A stretch of DNA of 64,000 nucleotides, taken from assembly GCF_002847285.1 (NCBI RefSeq), contig NZ_CP025407.1, forward strand, positions 4,744,501 to 4,808,500, in the 5' to 3' direction. Shown here in pieces: positions 27,736 to 36,259 of the stretch. This stretch comes from Streptomyces sp. CMB-StM0423. GTDB lineage: Bacteria > Actinomycetota > Actinomycetes > Streptomycetales > Streptomycetaceae. A model generated the notes under the pieces. The model saw only the letters and a list, made by a program, of their open reading frames with translations. It was not told the DNA's origin and ran no database searches. The stretch's first letter is position 1. Every line of letters starts with the position of its first letter. The translations under genes were made by a program, and so were the position numbers.

Positions 27736-28598
27736 CCGCTCCACGGTACGGCTATGGTCTCCCAGCGCGTCTCGAACCAGGCGCGCTGCTGGTCGATGAA
27801 GGCCGCGTCATGCGTGCTGCCGCCGTACTCGGTCCCGTGGAAGTGCAGCAACGGGGTCTCCATGCCCCGGACGTCATAGATGGCGTGACGTCTCACCGAA
27901 CCGGGATCGAGCGGGACCTCGTTCGGCTGCACCGTGTAGGCGCCGAATAGGACCTCGGCGCTGTTCAGGATGTAGAACTTGTGTCCCGGGAGCTGCCCCG
28001 TGGTCTTTATCCGCACGGAAACCCTGACCTGGCCGGTCTCCTCCAGGTGGTTCAGATCGGCCCACAGAACCCGGGCGAAGCTGTTGCCGATCTCGTGGAG
28101 CCGATCGCCCGGTCGCCGGTCCTGCGGCTGCTGGATGAGCCGGGGAAGATCCTCGAACGCCGACCGCCGCGGGATCAGTGCCCTGACGGTGATGCTGGCC
28201 GGCGTCAGGCTTCCACGCGATACCGCCTGGAACGGCTCTTTCAAGGTACTGACCAGGGATTGCATCGTGACCGACACCACGTCCAGCGTGACCTCCTCTT
28301 CGCCGAATGCCCGCATCAGGCAGTCGACCGGAGCCGGGTCGTCCGGGGCCGGAGCGGTGTGCAGCACCTTGGGTGGGCGGCCCTTCTTCGGGGCGTCGAC
28401 CAGACCGTCCTTGCGCAGCAGGTCGATGGCGCGCTGCACGGTCGGCCGCGAGACATGATGCCGGTCGGCCAGGGACTCCTGGGTGGGCAGCGTGGTGTCG
28501 TCGGCAAACTCGCCCTCGTTGATCCGGCGGCGGAGGTCGTCGGCGATCCGCTGGAAGGCGGGAGCACGGGCGCCATCCCCCGCTGCAGCTTGATGCAT
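27732..28598 (-). CDS. GntR-family regulator, paralogue A
   Basis: A 288-residue regulator with an N-terminal GntR winged helix (AFQRIADDLRRRINEGEF, LPTQESLADRHHVSRPTVQR) and a C-terminal domain of about 190 residues that is neither FadR nor clearly UTRA. This domain ends WFETRWETIAVPWSG and is shared with the regulator at 28798. ATG 28598 is preferred over an upstream TTG. It is translationally coupled to the HAD gene. Upstream are direct repeats TGCAACT (28711 and 28720) and the palindrome ACCTTCGAAGGT at 28739-28750. Confidence 0.87.
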   Translation of the reverse strand: MHQAAAGDGARAPAFQRIADDLRRRINEGEFADDTTLPTQESLADRHHVSRPTVQRAIDLLRKDGLVDAPKKGRPPKVLHTAPAPDDPAPVDCLMRAFGEEEVTLDVVSVTMQSLVSTLKEPFQAVSRGSLTPASITVRALIPRRSAFEDLPRLIQQPQDRRPGDRLHEIGNSFARVLWADLNHLEETGQVRVSVRIKTTGQLPGHKFYILNSAEVLFGAYTVQPNEVPLDPGSVRRHAIYDVRGMETPLLHFHGTEYGGSTHDAAFIDQQRAWFETRWETIAVPWSG

Positions 28599-28797
28599 CT
28601 CAGAAAGGTACAACGCCCTGTCATTTTCGGGCAGTTGGCAATGCTATTGAGGCCGGTGCGTGCCTTCGAACCGACAAAGCCGGGCATCTTCGGTGTCGCT
28701 GTCCGCTGTGTGCAACTGGTGCAACTCCGTAGATTCGCACCTTCGAAGGTCAGCGAGTGACGATGTGTGATCTCGGAGGCACGGTATGAGCCACGGC

Positions 28798-29688
28798 TCA
28801 GTAGTAGATGGGGTACGGCACGGCGATACTCGTCCACAGCGACTCGAACCACAACTGGGACTGCTCGACGAAGGCCGCGTCGTATTCGTCACGGCTCTCG
28901 GGACCCGCGGAGTAGTGGAACAGCGGGGCGTTGAGACCGAGGACGTCGTAGATCGCCATCATCTCGTTCCTGTACTCCACCTGCCGTGGCAGTACCCGGT
29001 AGTAACCCATCAGCGCCTCGGTGCCGTTGAGGACGTAGAGCTTGCTCGTGGGGGTGAGCGGGACACCCCTGACCTCGACGGACACCTGGGGTACGAGGTT
29101 GCGCTCGCGCAGATTGCGCAAGGTGTGGTGGAGGCTGCGTGCGTGCAACTCCACCAGCTCGTGCAGGCGTTGCAGGGGCCGGTCGTCGTCCGCGGACTCG
29201 CTGGTCAGCCGGGGAATGGCGAGGTGCGCGTCCGGGCTGGGCACCAGGACGCGAGCGGTGATCGAGGCCGGCGCGCGTTGCTCGCCGGTGGCGATGGGCA
29301 TGATCGTCGGTGCCAGCGCCTGGGTGAGCGTTTCCGTCGTCAGGTTGAGGACGTCGAGCGTCACATCGGTGGCCTGAAACGCCAGTTTGATGCGGTCCGC
29401 CAACTCGACCCCGGCGGGGCGCGGCGCCTCCGCGTCCGCAAGGCGCTGCTCCGCCACCGTGGGGGGTGAGCCTCGGCCTACGCCGGCGAGGCGGTGTTCG
29501 CTCTTGAGGAGGGCGAGGGCCTTGCGGACCACGCCGCGTTCGACCTCGAACTCGTCCATCAGGGCTTGCTGCGTCGGCAGGCTGTCGCCCGGGCGGAGTT
29601 CGCCGGAGTCGATGCGTGCGCGCAGTGCGTCGGCGACGCGGTCGCGTTCGGCTCGGGCGCTGGTTGCCGAAGGTTGGTCCCTGCTCAC
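28798..29688 (-). CDS. GntR-family regulator, paralogue B
   Basis: A 296-residue paralogue of the preceding gene: GntR winged helix (RVADALRARIDSGELRPGD, LPTQQALMDEFEVERGVVRK) plus the same C-terminal domain (PASITARVLVPSP, KLYVLNGTEALMGYYRV, FVEQSQLWFESLWTSIAVPY). GTG 29688 fits the domain start. It diverges from a small membrane protein gene at 29920. Two strong palindromes in between (29745-29759, 29773-29795) carry the GTTGGT/ACCAAC half-site and are the probable autoregulatory operators. The layout recalls KorSA-type repressors of Streptomyces integrative plasmids. Confidence 0.88.
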   Translation of the reverse strand: MSRDQPSATSARAERDRVADALRARIDSGELRPGDSLPTQQALMDEFEVERGVVRKALALLKSEHRLAGVGRGSPPTVAEQRLADAEAPRPAGVELADRIKLAFQATDVTLDVLNLTTETLTQALAPTIMPIATGEQRAPASITARVLVPSPDAHLAIPRLTSESADDDRPLQRLHELVELHARSLHHTLRNLRERNLVPQVSVEVRGVPLTPTSKLYVLNGTEALMGYYRVLPRQVEYRNEMMAIYDVLGLNAPLFHYSAGPESRDEYDAAFVEQSQLWFESLWTSIAVPYPIYY

Positions 29689-29744
29689 CTCGCCAACCTT
29701 ACAACTTCCAGCCAACCGGCGGGGGTTGTCTCGATAATGTTTTG

Positions 29745-29759
29745 AGTTGGTTACCAACT
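29745..29759. promoter_or_regulatory. GntR operator 1
   Basis: Perfect inverted repeat AGTTGGT-T-ACCAACT between the GntR-B gene and the small membrane protein gene. Further half-sites (AGGTTGG) occur at about 29671-29700. Confidence 0.8.
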
Positions 29760-29772
29760 GGGCACAAGTTAA

Positions 29773-29795
29773 GCAGAGTTGGTCACCAACTCTGC
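29773..29795. promoter_or_regulatory. GntR operator 2, 23-bp palindrome
   Basis: Perfect 11-1-11 inverted repeat: GCAGAGTTGGT, C, ACCAACTCTGC. It shares its core with operator 1, 28 bases away centre to centre. Confidence 0.82.
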
Positions 29796-29919
29796 GACCC
29801 TGGCGGCAACTGAAGGAAGTTGGCAGTGATGGTCGTCGCCCGGGGCTCGCGCTCTCCCGCTGTCCGAAGGCGCATGGGGGGAGGGGGACCGCTGCGTACG
29901 CAGAAGGGAGGGACCCACC

Positions 29920-30135
29920 ATGCCTGTCGGAATCACGCTGGCCATGTCCGCGCTGCTCGTCGGCTTCGAGCGCTTCGTCGAATGGCGCTTCGGCACGGTG
30001 GGAGCGATCGGGCTCACCACCTTGCTCGTGGGGCTCAAGGCGCAGAACGTCACGTGCATGACAATCGGCGGCCTCGCGCTCGCCGTGCTGCTCCTCCAGT
30101 CCGCCGAGCCCGGCCGCGCCGCGGCCGGGCAGTGA
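29920..30135 (+). CDS. Small membrane protein, possible mobile-element gene
   Basis: A 71-residue protein with two hydrophobic helices (ITLAMSALLVGFERFVEW and CMTIGGLALAVLLLQSA) and a Gly/Ala tail. ATG 29920 is preceded by GGGAGGG. It is divergent from GntR-B across two operators, the position often held by spread (spd) or transfer genes in Streptomyces plasmids and integrative elements. No integrase, traB or att site was seen, so a decayed element is only an inference. Confidence 0.6.
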   Translation: MPVGITLAMSALLVGFERFVEWRFGTVGAIGLTTLLVGLKAQNVTCMTIGGLALAVLLLQSAEPGRAAAGQ

Positions 30136-30175
30136 GCGGAAGTAAGCAAAAAATCCCAGAAGAACCAGGAGAGAA

Positions 30176-31432
30176 CTAGAACATGTCGGGACACCACGGT
30201 CGGCGCGAGGTGCGCAGCAGGGTGTCCGCCCGTGCGGCGGCGCCCGGGCGCTCCTCGTCGACCACGCCCAGGGCGGCGAGCCGTACCGCGGACTCGTCGC
30301 CCAGGCTGAGCCTCGCGAGCTCCGCCACGCTCAGGGCGAGGTCGGCGGGCCGGTCCGTGGGCACGCAGCCGGTGTCGCCCGGGCCACCGGCGTCCAGCAG
30401 GAAGCGGCCGCCGGCCAGGCCGGCCGGGTCGTGTACGTCGAGCACCAGGGAGCCGGAGGCCGCGTACGTGCGGGCCTCCAGAAATCGCGGGACGTCCAGT
30501 GGCCGGAGCCACAGGTAGTCCGCGTGCGTGGTCACCCGGGCCGCCCGAGGGTCACCTAGGTAGAGGGGGAGGAGATCGTCGGGCGCCCGGTGGCCCGTAT
30601 GGATCGTCGTGATCCAGTCGAAGGAGACCAGATAGCGCCACAGCGCCCGCTCCGCGGCGGGCGTGACGGCGATCAGGTCGGTCACCGTCAGCTCGTCGTC
30701 GGAGAGCTTGCCGGGCCACTCGCCCCACTTGGTGCGGTACGTGACGACGCCCTCCGGTTCGCCCGCCGCCGAGCGGTAGACCGCGTAGAAGGGCTCGTGC
30801 CACGGGTCGTCGACGCTGAAGCGGGCCGCGCCCGTGTGCACCTTCCACCGGTACGGGCTCCGGTTCACCGCGCCGGGCACCAGCGGGCGGAAGCGGTCGT
30901 GCAGCGCCGGGGCGATCGCCAGGAACTCGGCGGCGTCGAGGAGTTCGACGGTGCCGCCGTCGTCAGGGCCCGCGTAGCGCGGGTCGAGCTGGGCGCGCGG
31001 GGTGGTCACGTCGTATGAGGTGGTCCAGGTGGCGGGGCCGAAGCCGTAGCGGCCGTAGATCGGGTACTCCGCGGCGATCAGGCTGGCGACCACGTCGCCG
31101 CGCTCCTTCGCCGCCGCCAGGTCGTCCCGCAGCATCCGGCTCAGCAGCCCGCGCCTGCGGTGCGTCGGCGAGACCGTGACGCTGGACACCGCGCACGAGG
31201 GCACCGCCGCCCCGCCCGGCACCGTCAGCTCCTGATCGAAGCTGCGGTACGTGCCGACCCACCGCCTGCCGTCGTACGCGCCCCGCACCCGGGCCAGGTC
31301 GCGCTCCGCGACGAACAGCGCCACGTCCTCCTCGGTGACCGCGGGGGCGCGGATGAAGCCGGTGTGCAGGGCGCGCATCCAGTCGCCCACGTCGCCTTCG
31401 GTGAGCGTACGGATCTCGATGCCGTCGCTCAT
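30176..31432 (-). CDS. Eis-like GNAT N-acetyltransferase
   Basis: A 418-residue tripartite GNAT protein of the Enhanced intracellular survival family (GNAT, GNAT-like and SCP2-like regions). The acetyl-CoA motif is SVTVSPTHRRRGLLSRML. The chain ends in WCPDMF, and Eis uses the carboxylate of a C-terminal Phe as general base, which is conserved here. Family members acetylate aminoglycosides or lysine side chains. Start 31432 (MSDGIEIRTLTEGDV) matches the family. The gene is followed on the left by the small membrane protein gene in convergent orientation. Confidence 0.93.
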   Translation of the reverse strand: MSDGIEIRTLTEGDVGDWMRALHTGFIRAPAVTEEDVALFVAERDLARVRGAYDGRRWVGTYRSFDQELTVPGGAAVPSCAVSSVTVSPTHRRRGLLSRMLRDDLAAAKERGDVVASLIAAEYPIYGRYGFGPATWTTSYDVTTPRAQLDPRYAGPDDGGTVELLDAAEFLAIAPALHDRFRPLVPGAVNRSPYRWKVHTGAARFSVDDPWHEPFYAVYRSAAGEPEGVVTYRTKWGEWPGKLSDDELTVTDLIAVTPAAERALWRYLVSFDWITTIHTGHRAPDDLLPLYLGDPRAARVTTHADYLWLRPLDVPRFLEARTYAASGSLVLDVHDPAGLAGGRFLLDAGGPGDTGCVPTDRPADLALSVAELARLSLGDESAVRLAALGVVDEERPGAAARADTLLRTSRRPWCPDMF

Positions 31433-31505
31433 GGCCGCACCCCGTCCGCGGGATGCGCTGCTGTGCCGGAGTTATCGATCATCCGCCCACGCTAGGCGGC
31501 GGGCG

Positions 31506-32534
31506 TCAGAACGTCGCGCGAATTTCCCCGACCCGCTCGGCACCGCCCTGCAGCGGCGCCGCCCCGATCCTGGCCAGCACCGGTGACCGTACGCCCAGCA
31601 GCGCAAGGCCCCGCGCCAGCACGGGACCGACGGCCCGCAGCGCCCCGTCGTCGACCTTGAACGCCAGCGCCCGCCCGTCCGGCAGCGCCACCGCCTGCAC
31701 GCCCTCCGCGCCGACCTTCGCCAGCGCCCCCGGCACCCCGCGCATCAGCCAGGTGTCCCACCGCCGGGTGCCCGCGACGTACTCCGGATGCGCCCGCATC
31801 GCGTCCGCCACCCGCCGCTCCGGCGTGCCTTCCGCGGCCAGCACCAGCCGCCGGAAGCCGCTCGCCAGCGCCGTCAGCGACAGCGACATCAGCGGCGCGC
31901 CGCAGCCGTCGACGCCGACGTGCCGCACCTCCTCGCCCGCCGTCTCCTCCACCACCTGCCGCACCAGCCGCTGCAGCGGGTGGTCGGCGGCGAGGTACGA
32001 CGCCTGCGGCCAGCCGTTCGCGACGCAGGCGGCGAGCATCGCGGCGTGCTTGCCCGAGCAGTTCATGGTCACCCGGTCCCGCCGCCCGCCGGCGGCGAGG
32101 TACGCCTCCCGCTCCTCCGGGTCCAGCGGCAGGTCGGGCGGGGTCCGCAGGTCGTCCTCCGACAGCCCGGTCTCGGCGAGCACCTTGCGTACGAGATCCA
32201 GGTGGAACCGTTCGCCCGAGTGGCTGGCCGCGGCCAGCGCCAGCCGCTCGCCGGCCAGCGGCCCCGCGTCCGTACGCGCCCCCGCCCGCAGCACCGCCAC
32301 CGCCTGGAACGGCTTGTTCGACGACCGCGGGAACACCTGCGCCGTCACGTCCCCCCAGGCCCGCTCCACCTCGCCGTCGGGACCCAGCAGCACCAGCGAC
32401 CCGCGGTGCCGCCCCTCGGCGAAGCCGGAGCGCACCACCTCCGCCAGCACGGGCGCGGCGCCGGCGTACGCGCCCTCCTCGGCCGCCGCGGGACCGGGGA
32501 CCGGCGGCGGGGATATCCAGGTGTCGTCGTGCAT
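31506..32534 (-). CDS. L-asparaginase II (Rhizobium type)
   Basis: A 342-residue cytosolic enzyme converting asparagine to aspartate and ammonia. It belongs to the thermolabile ReAII-like asparaginase family, unrelated to the E. coli enzymes. The signature blocks are FPRSSNKPFQAVA (Ser-x-x-Lys nucleophile region), MNCSGKHAAMLAAC and HVGVDGCGAPLMSLSL. It is preceded by rsiG on the same strand. Confidence 0.92.
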   Translation of the reverse strand: MHDDTWISPPPVPGPAAAEEGAYAGAAPVLAEVVRSGFAEGRHRGSLVLLGPDGEVERAWGDVTAQVFPRSSNKPFQAVAVLRAGARTDAGPLAGERLALAAASHSGERFHLDLVRKVLAETGLSEDDLRTPPDLPLDPEEREAYLAAGGRRDRVTMNCSGKHAAMLAACVANGWPQASYLAADHPLQRLVRQVVEETAGEEVRHVGVDGCGAPLMSLSLTALASGFRRLVLAAEGTPERRVADAMRAHPEYVAGTRRWDTWLMRGVPGALAKVGAEGVQAVALPDGRALAFKVDDGALRAVGPVLARGLALLGVRSPVLARIGAAPLQGGAERVGEIRATF

Positions 32535-32596
32535 GCGCGGGCGCCCTCCGTGCCGGGGACGGCCTCGGGATCTCCGCTCCGTCGCTCGGTCAGAAC

Positions 32597-33289
32597 TCAG
32601 GACAGCAGGTCGTCGACCTGCGCCTCCCCTTCACGATAACGGCGGGCGATCTCGGCGCTGCACTCGTCCGCGGTCCGCTGCAGCCGCTGCCGGCGGCCGG
32701 AGATCCGCGCCTCGTAGCCGGCCAGCCGGGCGAGGCCCCGGTGCAGCTCCTCGTCCGTACGGGCCGAGAGGTCGGAGAGCGCGACCTCGGCGAGCATCTC
32801 CTCCGCCAGCTCCCGGTACTCCTCGCGCAGCGGCGTGCCCAGCGTCACGTGCCGGGCCGAGGCGGGGCGCGGCGAGGGGCCGTCGGTGAGGATCTCGGGG
32901 AGCCGGTCGAGCACCGGCGAGTGCGGGCTCGCGCGGCGGCCCAGCTCGGCGCGGAGGATGTCGATCCGGCCGTGCAGCAGGCGGCGTACGTAGCTGAGGT
33001 CGGCCTCCTCCTGCTGCGCGGAGCGGCGCAGCCGGCGCAGCTCGGGCAGGCCCAGCGCGTCGAGCGGCGCGGCGGGAGTGGCGGGTCCTGCGGCGGCGAG
33101 CACGGCGGTGGCGCCGGCCGCCGCGGGCGCGGTCGCCGCGGCCCGCGCGGCCTGGGCCGCCTGGGACGCCTGCGCAGGACCGCCGTCCGGCGCGCGCGGC
33201 CCCGGCGGGCGGGGCGGGCGGGCCGCGGGCGGGCTGCTGCGCGCGGTCGGTACGGGCGGCGTGGGCCGCCCGGCTCCGGGAGAGCTCAT
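32597..33289 (-). CDS. rsiG: RsiG, c-di-GMP-dependent anti-sigma factor for WhiG
   Basis: A 230-residue protein with a Pro/Ala-rich N-terminus (1-75) followed by two long helices that form an antiparallel coiled coil. In Streptomyces, RsiG holds the sporulation sigma factor WhiG when loaded with c-di-GMP. The binding motif is E(X)3S(X)2R(X)3Q(X)3D, once per helix. The second copy is complete (E193, S197, R200, Q204, D208). The first copy has E95, S99, R102, His106 in place of Gln, and D110. ATG 33289 is chosen because it begins the conserved Ser/Pro-rich N-terminus, with GAAGGGGA upstream. Confidence 0.88.
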   Translation of the reverse strand: MSSPGAGRPTPPVPTARSSPPAARPPRPPGPRAPDGGPAQASQAAQAARAAATAPAAAGATAVLAAAGPATPAAPLDALGLPELRRLRRSAQQEEADLSYVRRLLHGRIDILRAELGRRASPHSPVLDRLPEILTDGPSPRPASARHVTLGTPLREEYRELAEEMLAEVALSDLSARTDEELHRGLARLAGYEARISGRRQRLQRTADECSAEIARRYREGEAQVDDLLS

Positions 33290-33458
33290 GCGAGTGTCAG
33301 TCCCCTTCGTCCGAAGATGCCGCGTCGGCGTGGCGACCTTCCGGACACCGTAGGCAATCGTGCCATTGCAGACGGTCGAATCGCAGGGAGACTGCGCCCG
33401 TTCGGCCCCGCGCACGTTGCGGCGCCCGGGGGCACGGCGGCGCACGTGGCGCGCTCGG

Positions 33459-33471
33459 GATAATGCGACGT
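33459..33471 (+). promoter_or_regulatory. Leaderless -10 element for dtd
   Basis: GATAAT at 33459-33464 ends seven bases before ATG 33472, and no ribosome-binding site precedes that ATG. This geometry fits transcription starting at the A of the start codon. Confidence 0.5.
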
Positions 33472-33897
33472 ATGCGAGCGGTGGTGCAGCGGGTGGACGG
33501 CGCGCGGGTCGAGGTCGGCGGCGAGACGGTCGGCGAGGTGATCGGCGAAGGGCTGTGCGTACTCGTGGGCGTCACCCACGACGACACCCCCGCGAAGGCG
33601 GCGCAGATGGCCCGCAAGCTGTGGACGCTGCGGGTGCTGGACGACGAGAAGTCCTGCTCGGACGTGTCGGCGCCGCTGCTCGTGATCAGCCAGTTCACCC
33701 TCTACGGCGACCCCCGCAAGGGCCGCCGGCCGACCTGGCAGGCGGCCGCGCCGGGGGAGGTCGCGGAGCCGCTGGTCGAGGAGGTCGTGGCGCAACTGCG
33801 GGCGCTGGGCGCGCAGGTGGAGACAGGGGCGTTCGGCGCGAAGATGCGGGTGACGCTGACGAACGACGGCCCGTTCACGGTGCTGGTCGAGGTCTGA
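33472..33897 (+). CDS. dtd: D-aminoacyl-tRNA deacylase
   Basis: A 141-residue proofreading enzyme removing D-amino acids wrongly attached to tRNA. The family signatures are SQFTLYGDPRKGRRP (SQFTL block) and LTNDGPFTVLVEV (the cross-subunit Gly-Pro motif, NDGPFT here versus the usual NxGPVT/F). ATG 33472 yields the standard start MRAVVQRVDGARV; an in-frame ATG at 33463 adds three residues. No ribosome-binding site is visible, consistent with leaderless translation. Divergent from rsiG. Confidence 0.95.
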   Translation: MRAVVQRVDGARVEVGGETVGEVIGEGLCVLVGVTHDDTPAKAAQMARKLWTLRVLDDEKSCSDVSAPLLVISQFTLYGDPRKGRRPTWQAAAPGEVAEPLVEEVVAQLRALGAQVETGAFGAKMRVTLTNDGPFTVLVEV

Positions 33898-34077
33898 GCC
33901 GTACGAGCCGGAGGCGGGCGCGGCCGGACGACGGCAGGCGAACGCAGCCGTACGGAGCAAGGCGTACGAACTCGCGGCGCACAGGTGTACGCATCGCGCC
34001 GGGCGTGAGGGGCGTACGCGACATCCGAGGCGCACGGGAGCACGCCCCCGCGCCCGGGGCGCCACCGCCCCGCGGGC

Positions 34078-35046
34078 TCAGGGCTCGACGACCGTCTCCT
34101 GCGCCGCCGCCGTCTCGTCCGCCAGCAGCGCCGCGTCCGCCGGAACGTTCCGCTTCACCAGCGCCAGCGCGATCGGCCCCAGCTCGTGGTGGCGCACCGA
34201 GGTCGTGACGAAGCCCAGCTTGCGCCCCTCCTCCTCGGCCGCCAGCCGGATCGCCGCGCCGTGCGGCGGCAGCGTCACCTCGCTGCCGTCCAGGTGCAGG
34301 AAGACCAGCCGGCGAGGCGGCCGGCCCAGGTTCTGCACCCGCGCGACCGTCTCCTGCCCCCGGTAGCACCCCTTCTCCAGGTGCACGGCGGTGCCTATCC
34401 AGCCCACCTCGTGCGGGATCGTGCGGTGGTCGGTCTCCAGGCCGAGCCGCGGCCGGTGCGCCGCCACCCGCAGCGCCTCGTACGCCAGTACCCCGGCGGG
34501 CGGGCCCGCGGCGGCGGCGAAGTCCGCCAGCGACTCGCGCGGCAGGTAGAGGTCGCGCCCGTACGCCGTCTCGCGGACGGGCGCGCCATCGGGCGCCTCC
34601 GCGATGGAGCCGGCCGGCAGATGGACGACGGCGAGGTCGTCCGTGCGGTCCGCGATGTCCACCCGGTAGAAGAACTTCATGCTCTCCAGGTACGCGATGA
34701 GGTCCTTCTGCGTGCCCGGCTCCACGTGCGCCCACGTCGTCTCGCCGTCGTCGACGAGGTACAGCGCGTGCTCGATGTGCCCGTGGGCGGACAGCACCAG
34801 CGCCTCGGTGGCGTGCCCGGGCGCGAGCGCCTCCACGTGCTGCGTCAGCAGCAGGTGCAGCCAGCTCAGCCGGTCCTGGCCGGTGACCGAGACGACACCG
34901 CGGTGGGAGAGGTCGACGAAGCCCTCGCCGGCGTCCAGCGCGCGCTGTTCCCGGAAGAGATCGCCGTAGTGCGCGGCGACGCCCTCGTCGGGAGCCTCGG
35001 CGGCGACCGCCCCGGGCAGGGAGAGGAGGGGAGAAGGCGCGTTCAT
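34078..35046 (-). CDS. ygfZ: YgfZ/GcvT-like folate-binding Fe-S maintenance protein
   Basis: A 322-residue tetrahydrofolate-binding protein of the YgfZ/CAF17 family, needed for maintenance or repair of certain Fe-S enzymes. The diagnostic KGCYRGQETVAR motif lies near residue 225. The N-terminal half has the GcvT-type fold (GFVDLSHRGVVSVTGQDRLSW). It lies next to nur on the same strand with a 98-base gap, an adjacency I recall from S. coelicolor. Confidence 0.93.
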   Translation of the reverse strand: MNAPSPLLSLPGAVAAEAPDEGVAAHYGDLFREQRALDAGEGFVDLSHRGVVSVTGQDRLSWLHLLLTQHVEALAPGHATEALVLSAHGHIEHALYLVDDGETTWAHVEPGTQKDLIAYLESMKFFYRVDIADRTDDLAVVHLPAGSIAEAPDGAPVRETAYGRDLYLPRESLADFAAAAGPPAGVLAYEALRVAAHRPRLGLETDHRTIPHEVGWIGTAVHLEKGCYRGQETVARVQNLGRPPRRLVFLHLDGSEVTLPPHGAAIRLAAEEEGRKLGFVTTSVRHHELGPIALALVKRNVPADAALLADETAAAQETVVEP

Positions 35047-35144
35047 GCTTCAAGAGTACGTCCGGGTGGGCACCCGCGGTCACGGGCCGGATCCGGCCGC
35101 CTTCGGGGAGTCCCGGCGCCGCGGGGACCGGGGGGCCTGGCGGC

Positions 35145-35597
35145 TCAGGGGTGGGACGGAGCGGTGGCGTCGGACGCGCCCGGCTCGGCGCAGGTCGCGC
35201 AGCGGCCGAGGATCGCGAAGTGCTGTACGTCGCTCTCGAAGCCGAACCGCTGCCGCAGCGTCTCCGCGAACGGCTCCGCCACCGCGTTCTCCGCCTCGAT
35301 CACCCGGTCGCAGACGCGGCACACGAGGTGCAGGTGGTGGTGGCGGTCGGCGATGTGGTACGTCGGCGGGCCGTGGTTGAGGTGCGCGTGGCTGACGAGG
35401 CCCAGCTCCTCCAGAAGCTCCAGCGTGCGGTAGACCGTGGAGATGTTCACGCCGGCGGCGGTCTTGCGGACCTCGCAGAGGATGCCGTCGGGCGTCGCGT
35501 GCTCCAGGGAGTCGACGGCCTCCAGCACGAGCTGCCGCTGCGGCGTCAGGCGGTAGCCGCGCTCGCGCAGGTCGCGCTTCCAGTCGGTGGTCTCCAC
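35145..35597 (-). CDS. nur: Nickel-responsive regulator Nur (Fur family)
   Basis: A 150-residue Fur-family repressor. Metal ligands reported for S. coelicolor Nur fall at the same numbers here: His33, His86, His88 and His90 for one site, and His70, His72 and His126 for the nickel site. The winged helix contains RLTPQRQLVLEAVDSLEHA and NISTVYRTLELLEELGLVS. Two CxxC pairs (CRVC and CATC) are also present; structural roles were not checked. Nur represses nickel uptake and the Fe-SOD gene under nickel. Start 35597 (METTDWKRDLRERGYRL) matches the family. Confidence 0.93.
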   Translation of the reverse strand: METTDWKRDLRERGYRLTPQRQLVLEAVDSLEHATPDGILCEVRKTAAGVNISTVYRTLELLEELGLVSHAHLNHGPPTYHIADRHHHLHLVCRVCDRVIEAENAVAEPFAETLRQRFGFESDVQHFAILGRCATCAEPGASDATAPSHP

Positions 35598-35690
35598 GGC
35601 TCAAGTGTATGAGCGTCGCGGCGGTACCCCGGCCGGTTGCCGGAAAGCGCCTCCCGGGCGAGGCCCGCGACCGGCCCGCGGGCGCAGGTC

Positions 35691-36257
35691 TCAGCGGAAG
35701 AAGGCGATCCCGTCGTCCGGGAGGTCCTTGAGGTCCTTCGCCCACTCCCGCGGGTTCACGACCTTCTTGAGCTGGGCCGACATGTACGGGCGCAGCTCAA
35801 CCTCCGGGGTGGCCTTCTCGCCGACCCACATCAGATCGCCGTTCACGTACCCGTACAGGCGCTTGCCGCCCGCGTACGGCGGGGAGGCCGCGCTCCGCGC
35901 GACCGCGTCCGTGGCCAGGTCGAGCTGGGGCTTGCCCTCGGCCAGCTCGCCGTACCAGACCTCGGCGACGCCCTGGTCGCGCACCATGACGACGTCGAGC
36001 TGCCGGCCCGGCCGGAGCCGCCAGTAGCCGGACTCGCTCTCCAGCGGGCGCACCTTCCCGCCGTCCTCGTCGAGCACCCAGGTGTACGACGTGTAGGCCA
36101 GGAAGTCCCGGCCGTCGTGGCCGAAGCGCACCTCCTGGCCGAAGTTGCACTTCTCGCTGCCGGGGAAGTCGAAGACGCCCGCACCCTGCCAGTCGCCCAG
36201 CAGGAACGCCAGCGGGACCAGGTCCTTGTGCAGGTCGGAGGGGATTTCGATCGGCAT
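35691..36257 (-). CDS. Nitrobindin-like FABP-fold haem protein
   Basis: A 188-residue beta-barrel protein of the nitrobindin (THAP4-like, formerly DUF1794) family. The signature GxWxGxG is present as LLGDWQGAGVF. Homologues bind ferric haem and isomerise peroxynitrite. ATG 36257 is chosen because it lies two bases after the stop of the microprotein gene upstream, and the length then matches the family. Expression is probably coupled to that gene. Confidence 0.88.
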   Translation of the reverse strand: MPIEIPSDLHKDLVPLAFLLGDWQGAGVFDFPGSEKCNFGQEVRFGHDGRDFLAYTSYTWVLDEDGGKVRPLESESGYWRLRPGRQLDVVMVRDQGVAEVWYGELAEGKPQLDLATDAVARSAASPPYAGGKRLYGYVNGDLMWVGEKATPEVELRPYMSAQLKKVVNPREWAKDLKDLPDDGIAFFR

Positions 36258-36259
36258 CG

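Noticed and set aside
27031..30135. Complete prophage or integrative element
   Set aside because: No integrase, excisionase, replication or transfer gene and no flanking attachment repeats were found.
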